Assembly: GCA_026397725.1 (NCBI GenBank)
Contig: JAPLUI010000331.1
Span: forward strand, 1 to 64,000
DNA: 64,000 nucleotides
Direction of reading: 5' to 3'
Source: Verrucomicrobiota bacterium
GTDB lineage: Bacteria > Verrucomicrobiota > Verrucomicrobiia > Verrucomicrobiales > Akkermansiaceae
Shown: piece by piece, positions 39,593-48,988 of the stretch
How the letters are laid out: every line of letters starts with the position of its first letter
Numbering within the stretch: the stretch's first letter is position 1
Made by a program: the position numbers and the translations under genes
Notes under the pieces: generated by a model
What the model was told of the DNA's origin: nothing
Database searches by the model: none
Seen by the model: the letters and a program-made list of their open reading frames with translations, nothing else

Positions 39593-40762
39593 CGTTTGTT
39601 AGCCGAAGCCGCTGCTGCCATTGCCAAAGCCGTTTTTCGCGAGCATCGGGTGCTTGATCATGCCTTGGCGGAGGCGTTTGAGGAAAACCCCAAGTGGGGC
39701 AAGCGCGACCGGGGCTTCATCGCGGAGACGGTGTTTGAAGTGGCACGCTGGCGGCGGGTGCTGGGGTTTCTGGTGGATAGCGAGGAAACCACCGCCTTGT
39801 GCGCCGCCCAATGGGTGCGGATGGGCCACGAAGTCCCTGCATGGTGGACCTACAAGGGCGCGACGCCCGCCGAAATGAGCGCCCGCGAGGCACAACTGGC
39901 CAGCCAGCCGCGAGCGGTGCGGGAGTCGATCCCCGATTGGCTGGATGCGGTGGGCGAGGCGGAGTTGGCGGCGACCTGGGATGCGGAACTCGCCGCCCTC
40001 AACCAGCGGGCGGCGGTGTTTCTCCGCGTCAACACGCTCCGGGCCACCCGGGCGGAGGTCATCGCCTGGCTGGCCGAATCCAACATCGCAGCCGGTGCCG
40101 TCCCGGATTTGCCAGAGGCCTTGGTGCTGGCGGCGGGAAAATCCCTGCCCAAGGCGCTGCGCCTTGATGGCCGGGTGGAAATCCAGGACGCGGGCTCGCA
40201 GATGATCGCTCCGTTGTTAGATCCGCAACCGGGCGAGCGCGTCATCGATGCCTGTTCCGGCGCGGGGGGCAAATCGCTGCATCTGGCGGCGCTGATGCAC
40301 AACGAGGGCCGCGTTTTCGGCATGGATGTGGATGCGAAAAAGCTGGTGGAACTCGCACGCCGGGCGAAACGCGCGGGGGCCACTTGTGTCAAAACCAAGT
40401 CGATCACGGCGGCCACTGCGGCGGACTTTGTCGGCGTGGCGGACCGCTTGCTGATTGATGCGCCCTGCTCCGGCCTGGGCACCTTGAAGCGCCAGCCGGA
40501 TCTCAAATGGCGGCTCAAGCCCGCACAACTCGAGCGGGTGCGCGGGCTCCAGGCGGAACTGCTGGACACCTACCCCGCGATGCTCAAGCCGGGCGGACGG
40601 CTGGTGTATGCCACTTGTTCGATCCTGCCCTCGGAGAACCGCGCGGCAGTGGCCAGGTTGTTAGAAAAGGGCGGCTTCAGCATGGTGGAGGAACGCCCGG
40701 TATCGCCGGCGGCGACCGGCTTTGACGGGTTCTATGCGGCGGCCCTGGTGAAGGACGGTTAG
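39581..40762 (+). CDS. 16S rRNA m5C methyltransferase, RsmB/NOL1/NOP2/Sun family
   Basis: DACSGAGGKSLHLAAL, LIDAPCSGLGTLKRQPDLKW, LVYATCSILPSEN. Confidence 0.85.
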   Translation: MKMHRLLAEAAAAIAKAVFREHRVLDHALAEAFEENPKWGKRDRGFIAETVFEVARWRRVLGFLVDSEETTALCAAQWVRMGHEVPAWWTYKGATPAEMSAREAQLASQPRAVRESIPDWLDAVGEAELAATWDAELAALNQRAAVFLRVNTLRATRAEVIAWLAESNIAAGAVPDLPEALVLAAGKSLPKALRLDGRVEIQDAGSQMIAPLLDPQPGERVIDACSGAGGKSLHLAALMHNEGRVFGMDVDAKKLVELARRAKRAGATCVKTKSITAATAADFVGVADRLLIDAPCSGLGTLKRQPDLKWRLKPAQLERVRGLQAELLDTYPAMLKPGGRLVYATCSILPSENRAAVARLLEKGGFSMVEERPVSPAATGFDGFYAAALVKDG

Positions 40763-40775
40763 GGCCCTGGCAGGC

Positions 40776-41774
40776 TCAGTTCGAGGCCGGTTTGAGCATG
40801 CGTTCGGCGAGCGCCTTGAGGTCTTCCACGGGGATGGCGAAACTTTCGGCGCGATTGGCGCGGGCAATGTTCATGCCGATGCAGCGGCCGTCGAGATCCA
40901 GCAGCGGGCCGCCGACGACGGATTTCGCGCCCAGGATGTCATGCTGGAGAATGCGCGGGAAGCCGCTGCGGCGTTCGGAAAACAAGCCGCTCATTTGGTC
41001 GTTGCGGTTCATCAGGTCGGTCATCTCATTGAGTGCCATGAGGCGCACCTCGACGGTGAGTTCCGCGTCATTGCGGCGGTAGGTGACCTTGGCAGTGGTG
41101 CCCGCCTTGAGGTCTTTGAGGGCGGCGGTCACGTCTTCGCGCTTGCCCACCGGTTTGCCATCGACGGCGAGGATCACATCGCCTTTCCGGAGGCCGGCTT
41201 CCTTGGCGCCGCTCTTGTCCTGGACATCGGCGATTTCCAGTTCCTTGGCATCCAGCTTGAGGATCACGCCGAGGGCGGCGCCTCCGGCGGTGGGGATTTC
41301 GCGGATTTTGGCGCTGACGATGCCGGCGAGGACGCGGCGGTGGGTGCGGGTGCTGGCGCCGTTGGCCACCACCCAAGTGCCTTGTGGCACGGCGCTGGTG
41401 GGGGCAAAGTTCACCGGGGTCAGGCCGCTGGCCTCGATTTTCACGTGTGCGACGTCCCAGCGCGGATCCACCGTGATGAGCTTGACCTCGGCGTAGTGTG
41501 TGGCATCCACCGCGACGGTGGGATGCTTGATGTCTTGAAACTCGCTGGCTTTGGTCAGGATGTCTCCGTCGGGGGAAATCACCACGCCATAAGCGGCCTC
41601 GCTGCGGCCATCATAAATGACCGCACTGGATTTCTGGATGATCTGGCGCTGGGCGTCAAAGGCCGCCAGCACGGTGGGACCCGTGGTGCGATAGGCGGTT
41701 TCCAAGGTTTGATCGCCCAGGGTGCGGGCGATCAGCGCGAGGACGAGGGCGGGGAGGAGGAGTTTAGCGGACAC
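40776..41774 (-). CDS. HtrA/DegP-like PDZ protein with degenerate catalytic residues
   Basis: Trypsin-like fold motifs with TKASEF in place of TAAHV and SVVGGPLL in place of GDSGGPL; PDZ GLRKGDVILAVDGKPV. Confidence 0.75.
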   Translation of the reverse strand: MSAKLLLPALVLALIARTLGDQTLETAYRTTGPTVLAAFDAQRQIIQKSSAVIYDGRSEAAYGVVISPDGDILTKASEFQDIKHPTVAVDATHYAEVKLITVDPRWDVAHVKIEASGLTPVNFAPTSAVPQGTWVVANGASTRTHRRVLAGIVSAKIREIPTAGGAALGVILKLDAKELEIADVQDKSGAKEAGLRKGDVILAVDGKPVGKREDVTAALKDLKAGTTAKVTYRRNDAELTVEVRLMALNEMTDLMNRNDQMSGLFSERRSGFPRILQHDILGAKSVVGGPLLDLDGRCIGMNIARANRAESFAIPVEDLKALAERMLKPASN

Positions 41775-42744
41775 CGAGTTTGAGTTTGAAGGTTAGAGGT
41801 TTTTCAGCGCGGAGGGCTTCGATTTCGAGCGGGTCGCCCGGGGCCATTTCCTTGAGCAGCCCTTTGAATTGTTCGCGGGTTTTCAGGTCGGTGCCATTGA
41901 GCTTGAGCAGCACATCGCCCACCTTGAAGTCCGCTTTTTCAGCGGCGCTGTCCTTGCCCACTTTGGTCACGGTCAGGCCACCTTCGGGACGTTCACTGGT
42001 GGCCAGGCCGAGCAGGCCCTTGCCTTTCTCGGGTTTTTTGACAAACGGGCCTTCGCCGATGAACTCGGATTGGGTCAGGCCCTCCCAGTTTTTGAGAAAC
42101 ACGCTCACGGGGACGTGCATGTTCATGAGCAGATTGGTCCCGACCCGCGAGTGGATGCCGATCAACTGGCCTTGCAGATTGAACAGCGGACCGCCGGAGT
42201 CCCCGCCGATGAGGGTGCAGTCGGATTGAAACGTGCTTTCCTTGATGCCAATCAGCCGTCCCAACCGCACGACGGAGCCGCGCTCCTTGTCGAAGCCGCC
42301 GGAATGCCCGAGCGAGAAAACCCAGTCGCCGAGGCGGGTGGACTCATCGCGTTCCATCTCGACGCAGGGGAATTTCTCCTTGTCGGTGATTTTGACCATG
42401 GCGGCATCGGCATCCGCGACGACGCCGAGGGATACCGCCTTGAACTTGCGCCCGTCCTCGAGCACCACGGTTAGATCCTTGCCCACGCCGCCGGAAACAT
42501 GCGAGGCGGTGAGGACGATGCCATCTTCGGAGACCAGCACGCCGCTGCCGCTGCCTTGGCCCAACTCGATGCACACGGTGGCATTGCGGGCCGTGGCCAG
42601 CACCTGGGTTAGGGCGGTCTGGATGGTTTCCAGATCCTTGCGGTTTTCGGGGGCTTTCTTGTCATTCACATAGGGTCGTGCCGATGCGGCGGAGGCACTC
42701 CATGCCAAGAGGGTCGTCAACAAGCAGGTGAGCAGGTGTTTCAT
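41764..42744 (-). CDS. HtrA/DegP-like serine protease with PDZ domain
   Basis: VLTASHVSGGVGKD, ADAAMVKI, GGDSGGPLFNLQGQLIG, PDZ FKVGDVLLKLNG; signal peptide MKHLLTCLLTTLLAWSASAASA. Confidence 0.85.
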   Translation of the reverse strand: MKHLLTCLLTTLLAWSASAASARPYVNDKKAPENRKDLETIQTALTQVLATARNATVCIELGQGSGSGVLVSEDGIVLTASHVSGGVGKDLTVVLEDGRKFKAVSLGVVADADAAMVKITDKEKFPCVEMERDESTRLGDWVFSLGHSGGFDKERGSVVRLGRLIGIKESTFQSDCTLIGGDSGGPLFNLQGQLIGIHSRVGTNLLMNMHVPVSVFLKNWEGLTQSEFIGEGPFVKKPEKGKGLLGLATSERPEGGLTVTKVGKDSAAEKADFKVGDVLLKLNGTDLKTREQFKGLLKEMAPGDPLEIEALRAEKPLTFKLKLGVR

Positions 42745-43026
42745 CACAGGGGAAGAGCGGCACCCTAGCCTGATCCCGTCTTTCGCGCAACCCCGGACCT
42801 TGGGGATTTGCCTGGCGGGGTGCATGACAAAAAAGTCAGAACGATCCCGTGATGCCGGAACCTGGCGGGCGGGCGTCTCAAGGAGCGGCGGACTGCCGAT
42901 CCGCCGTTGCCCATGTTGAACCAATGAGTGGAGGAAATCCGCTGGCCATTGCCCGCTCATGGTCGAGGGCGCTTCGGTAAGCGCCCCTCCGTGACATTTT
43001 TGTCATGCACCCTGCCTGGCGGCGGC

Positions 43027-44061
43027 TCAGACCCGGCGCAGCCTGTCCGCCAGCCGGTCGCGCTGGGCGGCCGGTGGCAAGGCGGCACTGGAAAAAGCGA
43101 TCACCGCACCCACGCCCGCGGCGTGGTCACCGCCGAGGCGGGGTTCCACCGCGAACTCAGGAAACCGGTACTTGGCCCGCCAGCGCAGCCATCCCCCGAG
43201 GCCCAGAGCTGCCGCGATGGCACCCGCCAGCGCCATGCCGGGAAGGGCGAGCGCTGCGGCGATGGGGCGCACGGTTGCCCATTTTGCGGCAAGCTGCGAG
43301 GGCGGTTTCACCAGTTTGGGTTTCCGGGTCAGGGCGGGTGGCTGGTCCTCCGGGGTCGCCTCGCTGCCGGGCGGGTGTTCCATCCAATAGATGCGGATCG
43401 CCATTTGGACGGTGAAGGCTTCCAACTGTTCCTGCGGGTTGATTTTTTCCGAGGCCAGCATGACCGCGCTTTGCAGCGCCCGCCGTTGCTCCACCGCCGG
43501 CACCGCATCCGTCAGGGCCGGGCTCAAATGCAGCACCGCTTGTTGGGGCGCGTCCAAATAGTAATAAACCAGCACCGCCGGACGACCGTCCGTGAAAAGC
43601 CGCTCGCTCACTTCCTCCTCGCGCACTTCCCCCGGAATCGCCTGGTCCTTGTTGAACACATAGATGAAAAGATCGATGGTGGAATCATCCGCATGCCGTT
43701 TCAGAAAGGCCAGCCGCTCGCGGGTCGTCCGCCGGTCCAGCAAGCCCTGGGGGTCGATCAAATAGGCTTCCGGGCGAGCCCCAAAGTAGGCCGCCAGAAA
43801 TTTTCCGGGAACCTCCGCCGGAGGGGATTGATCCGTGGCAAGTTCCTCCAGCGTGGGCTTTTCAAGATCCGGCGGCAGGGGCTCGGGCGGCGCGTCCGGG
43901 CCGGGGCATTCTGTTAGAAGCGACATCCCTGGCAGCCAGCCGGATTTTTCCAGGTCCTGGTGTTCCGGTTCATTCCAGGCCGGCAGCGGGATCTCGTTCT
44001 GAGCCTGCAGCAAGGCGCATGGCAGCAAGGTCGCGAGCAACACCCGGAACCGCGGTTTCAT
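43027..44061 (-). CDS. Membrane protein, TPM-domain-like
   Basis: Signal peptide MKPRFRVLLATLLPCALLQA; IDLFIYVFNKDQAIP...GRPAVLVYYYLDAPQQ; hydrophobic C-terminal segment. Confidence 0.45.
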   Translation of the reverse strand: MKPRFRVLLATLLPCALLQAQNEIPLPAWNEPEHQDLEKSGWLPGMSLLTECPGPDAPPEPLPPDLEKPTLEELATDQSPPAEVPGKFLAAYFGARPEAYLIDPQGLLDRRTTRERLAFLKRHADDSTIDLFIYVFNKDQAIPGEVREEEVSERLFTDGRPAVLVYYYLDAPQQAVLHLSPALTDAVPAVEQRRALQSAVMLASEKINPQEQLEAFTVQMAIRIYWMEHPPGSEATPEDQPPALTRKPKLVKPPSQLAAKWATVRPIAAALALPGMALAGAIAAALGLGGWLRWRAKYRFPEFAVEPRLGGDHAAGVGAVIAFSSAALPPAAQRDRLADRLRRV

Positions 44062-44717
44062 CGTGGCACCTCCCATGGGTTGGGGCTTTGCGCCTCGGCC
44101 GCCAGGGACTGGCCGCCACGCAGCGGACGGGCCGAGGCCCCCATGCGGACTGGTGGCAGCACCTTGCGGGCAAAGCTCTCCGGCTTGCGCCGGGCTTGCC
44201 GGCTGCGCTTGCGCAACACCCAACTCAGTTGCTCCAGCGCCTTGATCATGCCATCCGCGTAACGGCCTTCCAGCCAGTGGGAGTGAGCCCGCGCAAGGCA
44301 GTCGAACGTATCCGCCTCCTCCAGAAAGGGATCCAGCAAATAGCCGAATGTCACGCCCGCCACCTTGGCTTGCGCATCGATCGCGAACAAAATGCCCGCC
44401 GCGTTCGGCTTTTCAAGCGGCACCTCCTCGAAGACCGCCCGATTCAGCAGCCAAAAGCCAAACTGCCGCAACTCCGACACATCCTGAAAAGCGCCGGTGT
44501 AAATGGCGACGAACAACTGGGGAAAGCGCCGGCTGAATTGATCCATTGCCGCTGCCACCCGCTTGTGCTCGGCCCGCCGCAGCAAGCCCGCCGTGTCCGC
44601 CAGGCAGCGCATCCTCACCTCTCCTTCCCCAAAGCCCGCATCCGCAAGCGTGAACCCACAATGCGGACAGGCGGCCGCCGCACGGTGGATCGGTTGCACA
44701 CAACGAGGACATTTCAT
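44058..44717 (-). CDS. Zinc-ribbon plus TPM-like domain protein
   Basis: MKCPRCVQPIHRAAAACPHCGF zinc ribbon; FVAIYTGAFQDVSELRQFGFWLLNRA TPM-like; 4-bp overlap with downstream gene. Confidence 0.5.
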   Translation of the reverse strand: MKCPRCVQPIHRAAAACPHCGFTLADAGFGEGEVRMRCLADTAGLLRRAEHKRVAAAMDQFSRRFPQLFVAIYTGAFQDVSELRQFGFWLLNRAVFEEVPLEKPNAAGILFAIDAQAKVAGVTFGYLLDPFLEEADTFDCLARAHSHWLEGRYADGMIKALEQLSWVLRKRSRQARRKPESFARKVLPPVRMGASARPLRGGQSLAAEAQSPNPWEVPR

Positions 44718-44880
44718 TTCAAGGAGGGCACCGCCACCCTGCCGAATGGAACCTGCTTCGTCAAAACGAAAATTCAGGAAACGTGAATTTATTCCCGGGC
44801 CGGGCGGCAATTCCGCTGTGTGGGTGGGATTTTCATCTTCTGCGCTTGCTTCTTGCGTCTGGCTTGCTGATGCTCCGGCC

Positions 44881-46809
44881 ATGCGCGTGATGGCACTTAC
44901 AGGCGGGATAGCTTCAGGAAAATCAACGGTTTGCCGCTTGCTTCGCGAGTGTCTGCCCTCAGTCGTGATCTTCGACTCGGATTTGGCGGTCCGGAAGATG
45001 TTGGAAAACGATGCGGAAATCACCGCCGTCGTGGCCGAGTCCTTTGGCCCCATGGCGCTGGACTCCCAGGGCCGGGTGGATCGCCACTTCCTGCGGGGGC
45101 GCGTGTTTGCCGATGATGCGGCCCGCCTGCAACTCGAAATCGTCATTCATCCCCGGGTGTTGCAAGAATGTCTTGCGGCACGCCACCAGGCCGCACAGAG
45201 TGGCGCGACGCTTTTTCTCGCTGACATTCCGCTTTTCTTTGAAAGGGGGCTGGATTTCGGCCAGGAGCAGGTGCTGGTCGTCGCCTCCTCCCGGGCCACC
45301 CAGATCCAGCGGCTCAAGGCACGCAGCGGGTTCGATGAATCCATGATCGAATCCATTCTCGCGGTGCAACTGCCGACCGATGAGAAGATCCGCCGTGCGG
45401 ATGTGGTGTTTTGGAACGAGGGTCCGCCCGCCGTGCTCAAAGCCCAGATCCGCCGTTTTTCCCAATCCCACCTCATGACCCTCAACACCGCCCCCGAAGC
45501 TGCGGAAACCAGCACCCCTAACGTCGTTGTCGTCGTCGATCATCCGCCGGTGCCGGTATCCGTGGATATCAACCAGTTCCGGCTCAAGTCGCTGGCCGAG
45601 CTGCAGTCGATCGCGGAAAACATTCCCGCCCGCATCCCCGGCGGCCTCGCCAAGAGCCAACTGATTTACGAATTGCTTTGCTACTACGCCCGCGAAGGCA
45701 CCTGGCTCGTTGGCGAGGGCATCCTCGAGTTGTCCAAGGACAACTTTGCCATCCTCCGCGATCCGAGCCGCAGCTTCCGCCCCGGTCAGGACGACATCTA
45801 TGTGACCGGTGGGCTGGTCCGTGACCACAGCTTGCGCAACGGGCAGCACCTCAAAGTCCGCGCCCGGGCCCCGCGCGAACGCGACAAGTATCTGGTGGCC
45901 ACGGAAATCGTCGAGGTTGAGGGCATTCCGGCTGCCGAGTACCAAGCGCCGCAGGAGTTCGACAGTCTCACCCCGCTCTTTCCGAATGAACGGATTCATC
46001 TCGAAGGCGAAGGCGCGGATTTTCTGGGCGTCCGCGCGATCGATCTCATCGCCCCGCTCGGCAAGGGCCAGCGTGGCATCATCGTCGCCCCGCCGCGGGG
46101 CGGGAAAACCATTCTGCTCAAGCAAATCGCCCGCTCCATCCGCCTCAACCACCCGGCTGCGGAGTTGATCATCCTGTTGCTGGATGAACGCCCCGAGGAG
46201 GTCACCGACTTCGAGGAAACCGTCGGCACGCCAGTGTTTTCCTCCACCTTTGACGAGGCGCCGCGACGCCATGCGCAGGTTGCGGACATCGTCATCGAGC
46301 GGGCCAAGCGGCTCGTTGAGCGCGGCAAGGATGTGATCCTCCTGCTGGACAGCCTCACCCGGCTCGCCCGCGGTCACAACTCGGCGATGCAGGGGGGGCC
46401 GATCGGCTCCGGCGGCGTCAGTCCCGTGGCCCTCCAGAAATCCCGCAAGTTTTTCGCCACCGCCCGCAACGTGGAGGAAGGGGGCTCGCTCACGGTGCTC
46501 GCTACCGCGCTGATTGAAACCGAAAGCCGCATGGACGACGTGGTTTTCGAGGAGTTCAAAGGCACCGGCAACATGGAAGTCCGCCTCGACCGCGAACTCG
46601 CCGAGCGCCGCGTGTTCCCTGCCATTCACATCCCCCAATCCGGCACCCGCAACGATGACCGGCTCTATCATCCCGACGAATTCCTCAGAGTGGTGGACAT
46701 CCGCAAGCAACTCGCCCAGTTGCCGATCGGCGATGCCATCTCCACGCTGCTAACCAATCTGCGGGCCACCAAGACCAACGCCGAACTGCTGCTGCGCGGG
46801 CTTCGTTAG
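44881..46809 (+). CDS. Fused dephospho-CoA kinase / transcription termination factor Rho
   Basis: N-part MALTGGIASGKSTVCRLLREC...FDSDLAVRKML (CoaE); C-part GQRGIIVAPPRGGKTILLKQIARSI...LLLDERPEEVTDF...LLLDSLTRLARGHN...GTGNMEVRLDRELAERRVFPAI (Rho); continuous ORF without stop. Confidence 0.85.
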   Translation: MRVMALTGGIASGKSTVCRLLRECLPSVVIFDSDLAVRKMLENDAEITAVVAESFGPMALDSQGRVDRHFLRGRVFADDAARLQLEIVIHPRVLQECLAARHQAAQSGATLFLADIPLFFERGLDFGQEQVLVVASSRATQIQRLKARSGFDESMIESILAVQLPTDEKIRRADVVFWNEGPPAVLKAQIRRFSQSHLMTLNTAPEAAETSTPNVVVVVDHPPVPVSVDINQFRLKSLAELQSIAENIPARIPGGLAKSQLIYELLCYYAREGTWLVGEGILELSKDNFAILRDPSRSFRPGQDDIYVTGGLVRDHSLRNGQHLKVRARAPRERDKYLVATEIVEVEGIPAAEYQAPQEFDSLTPLFPNERIHLEGEGADFLGVRAIDLIAPLGKGQRGIIVAPPRGGKTILLKQIARSIRLNHPAAELIILLLDERPEEVTDFEETVGTPVFSSTFDEAPRRHAQVADIVIERAKRLVERGKDVILLLDSLTRLARGHNSAMQGGPIGSGGVSPVALQKSRKFFATARNVEEGGSLTVLATALIETESRMDDVVFEEFKGTGNMEVRLDRELAERRVFPAIHIPQSGTRNDDRLYHPDEFLRVVDIRKQLAQLPIGDAISTLLTNLRATKTNAELLLRGLR

Positions 46810-47046
46810 CAATCTCCGCATGATGAGATCACCTTCTGGGGTCGCGGTTGGGGCGGGGACCCCTCGTGGCTGCGGATGCGCTCGTTCCCCGCCGCTCCTT
46901 GAGACGCCCGCCCGCCAGTTTGCGGCATCACGGGATCGTGCTGGCTTTTTTGTCATGCACCCGGCGATGGCGGCCGCCGCCGCTTGCGCTTGACCGGGTT
47001 GCATGGTACGGGTAGAAACGTCCGGTAGCCTGGCCTGCGGCAGGCA

Positions 47047-47110
47047 CCACCAGCCACCAGCCACCAGCCACCAGCCACCACCAGCCACCACCAGCCACCA
47101 CCAGCCACCA
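47047..47110. repeat. Heptanucleotide-type tandem repeat CCACCAG with CCACCACCAG variants
   Basis: About 4 copies of CCACCAG then 3 of CCACCACCAG immediately 5' of dapF. Confidence 0.9.
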
Positions 47111-47119
47111 AGACCTCCC

Positions 47120-47947
47120 ATGCTGCTTCACTTTTTCAAAATGAACGGTTCCGGCAATGATTTCATTGTTGTCGATAATCGCGATCGCTCGCTCTCCGCC
47201 GCCCTGGATGCGGATACCATTGCCGCGCTGTGTGACCGCCACCGCGGCATCGGCGCGGATGGCTTGTTGGCCGTCGAAGCGGCCCGCAAGGGTGCGGATT
47301 TCCGCTTCCGCTATTACAATGCGGACGGCGGCGAGGCGGAGATGTGCGGCAATGGGGCCCGCTGCTTTGGCCGCTTCACCGCCCACCTTGGGAAGCAGCC
47401 GCGCCAGCGCGTCACCTTCGAGACCATGGCTGGCACGCTGGCCGCCGAGATGATTGATGACAACGTCCGCATCGCCATGTCCGAACCGAAGGACCTCAAA
47501 CTCAACACCGCGGCCCGAGCCCCCGGCCTGGAGGTGCCTCTGCATTTCCTCAACACCGGCGTGCCGCACGTCGTCGCCTTTCTGGCCAGCCCGGAGGTGT
47601 TGGATGATTTCGATGTGTTCACGCACGGTGGCGCCATCCGCAACCATGAGGCCTTCGCCCCTGCCGGCACCAACGCCAATTTTGCCGCAGTGCTGGCCCC
47701 GGGCCACCTCGCCATCCGCACCTTCGAGCGCGGCGTCGAGGACGAAACCCTCGCCTGCGGCACCGGCATGGTCGCCGCCGCGCTGGTGCATCACCTCCTG
47801 ACCGGCACGCCCAGCCCGATCCAGGTGGACGTCGAGGGCGGCGACACCCTGGCAATCGGGTTTGAGAAATGTGGCGAGCAGGCCTTCAAAAACGTCACGC
47901 TGACCGGGCCGGCGGATTTTGTGTTCGAGGGCGAGATCGACATCTGA
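47120..47947 (+). CDS. dapF: Diaminopimelate epimerase
   Basis: FFKMNGSGNDFIVVDNR, MCGNGARCFGRF, ERGVEDETLACGTGM. Confidence 0.95.
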   Translation: MLLHFFKMNGSGNDFIVVDNRDRSLSAALDADTIAALCDRHRGIGADGLLAVEAARKGADFRFRYYNADGGEAEMCGNGARCFGRFTAHLGKQPRQRVTFETMAGTLAAEMIDDNVRIAMSEPKDLKLNTAARAPGLEVPLHFLNTGVPHVVAFLASPEVLDDFDVFTHGGAIRNHEAFAPAGTNANFAAVLAPGHLAIRTFERGVEDETLACGTGMVAAALVHHLLTGTPSPIQVDVEGGDTLAIGFEKCGEQAFKNVTLTGPADFVFEGEIDI

Positions 47948-48007
47948 AAGGTGGCTTGAAAAATTCGGCTTGGATGACGTGCGCGGATGGTTCATGCTCC
48001 GCCCGCC

Positions 48008-48892
48008 ATGCAATTTTCAGGCACCTACACCGCCCTAATCACGCCGTTTCGCGCCGGCGAGCTGGATGTTCCCGCGTTTCAAGCCCTGATTGAGCGCCAG
48101 ATTGCCGGTGGCGTGGACGGCCTCGTCGCGGTCGGCACCACCGGGGAATCCCCCACGCTCGATACGGCAGAACACCTTGAAGTGCTCCGGCTGGCCGTCG
48201 AGTTTGCCGCCGGCCGCTGCCAGGTGGTCGCCGGCACCGGCTCCAACGCCACCGCCGAGGCGATCGAACTCACCGTGACTGCGGAGGCCCTCGGGGCCAC
48301 TGCTTCACTGCAGGTTTGTCCCTACTACAACAAGCCCTCGCAAGAAGGTCTCTATTTGCATTTCAAGGCCATTGCGGAGGCCACCGGCTTGCCGCTCATG
48401 CTGTACAGTGTGCCGGGCCGCTCGGTCATTGAAATCGCCCCGGAAACCGTGGCCAGACTCGCCGCGGATTTTCCTAACATCATCGCCATCAAGGAAGCTG
48501 GCGGCTCGGTGGATCGCATCAACCAACTGCTGCAGGTGGTGCCCGAGGAGTTCAGCATTCTGTGCGGCGACGATCCGCTCACGCTGCCTTTCATTGCGTG
48601 TGGGGCCACCGGGTTGGTGTCGGTGGCCTCCAATCTGATTCCGGATGTGATTGCCCGGCTGGTGCGGGCATGTCTCAATGGTTCGTTTGATGAGGCGCTC
48701 GCCATTCAAAAGCATTACTACCCGCTCATGCGTGGCCTGATGTCGCTCGATGTCAATCCGGTGCCGATCAAATCCGCCGTGGCCATGCAGGGCCATTGCA
48801 CCGCCGAATTCCGCCTGCCGCTTGCGCCGCTGTCCCCGGCCAACACCGAGCGTCTGACCATGCTCCTCGAATCCTACAACCTGTTGCCCTGA
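48008..48892 (+). CDS. dapA: 4-hydroxy-tetrahydrodipicolinate synthase
   Basis: GTYTALITPFR, VGTTGESPTL, PYYNKPSQEGLYLHF, LYSVPGRS, IIAIKEAGGSVDRI. Confidence 0.95.
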   Translation: MQFSGTYTALITPFRAGELDVPAFQALIERQIAGGVDGLVAVGTTGESPTLDTAEHLEVLRLAVEFAAGRCQVVAGTGSNATAEAIELTVTAEALGATASLQVCPYYNKPSQEGLYLHFKAIAEATGLPLMLYSVPGRSVIEIAPETVARLAADFPNIIAIKEAGGSVDRINQLLQVVPEEFSILCGDDPLTLPFIACGATGLVSVASNLIPDVIARLVRACLNGSFDEALAIQKHYYPLMRGLMSLDVNPVPIKSAVAMQGHCTAEFRLPLAPLSPANTERLTMLLESYNLLP

Positions 48893-48897
48893 TGACC

Positions 48898-48977
48898 GAT
48901 AACCGATAACCGATAACCGATAACTGGTAACTGGTAACTGATAACTGATAACTGATAACTGATAACTGATAACTGAT
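48898..48977. repeat. Heptanucleotide tandem repeat GATAACC/GATAACT/GGTAACT, about 11 units
   Basis: gataaccgataaccgataaccgataactggtaactggtaactgataact(n). Confidence 0.95.
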
Positions 48978-48988
48978 TTTCCCCCGCC

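Noticed and set aside
41041-41783. Long plus-strand ORFs (e.g. 40941-41783, 22574-23629) opposite recognised genes
   Set aside because: Antisense shadows in GC-rich coding DNA; opposite strand has clear domain motifs.
37732-48977. CRISPR array candidates in the short tandem repeats
   Set aside because: Units are 5-10 bp and directly contiguous without unique spacers.
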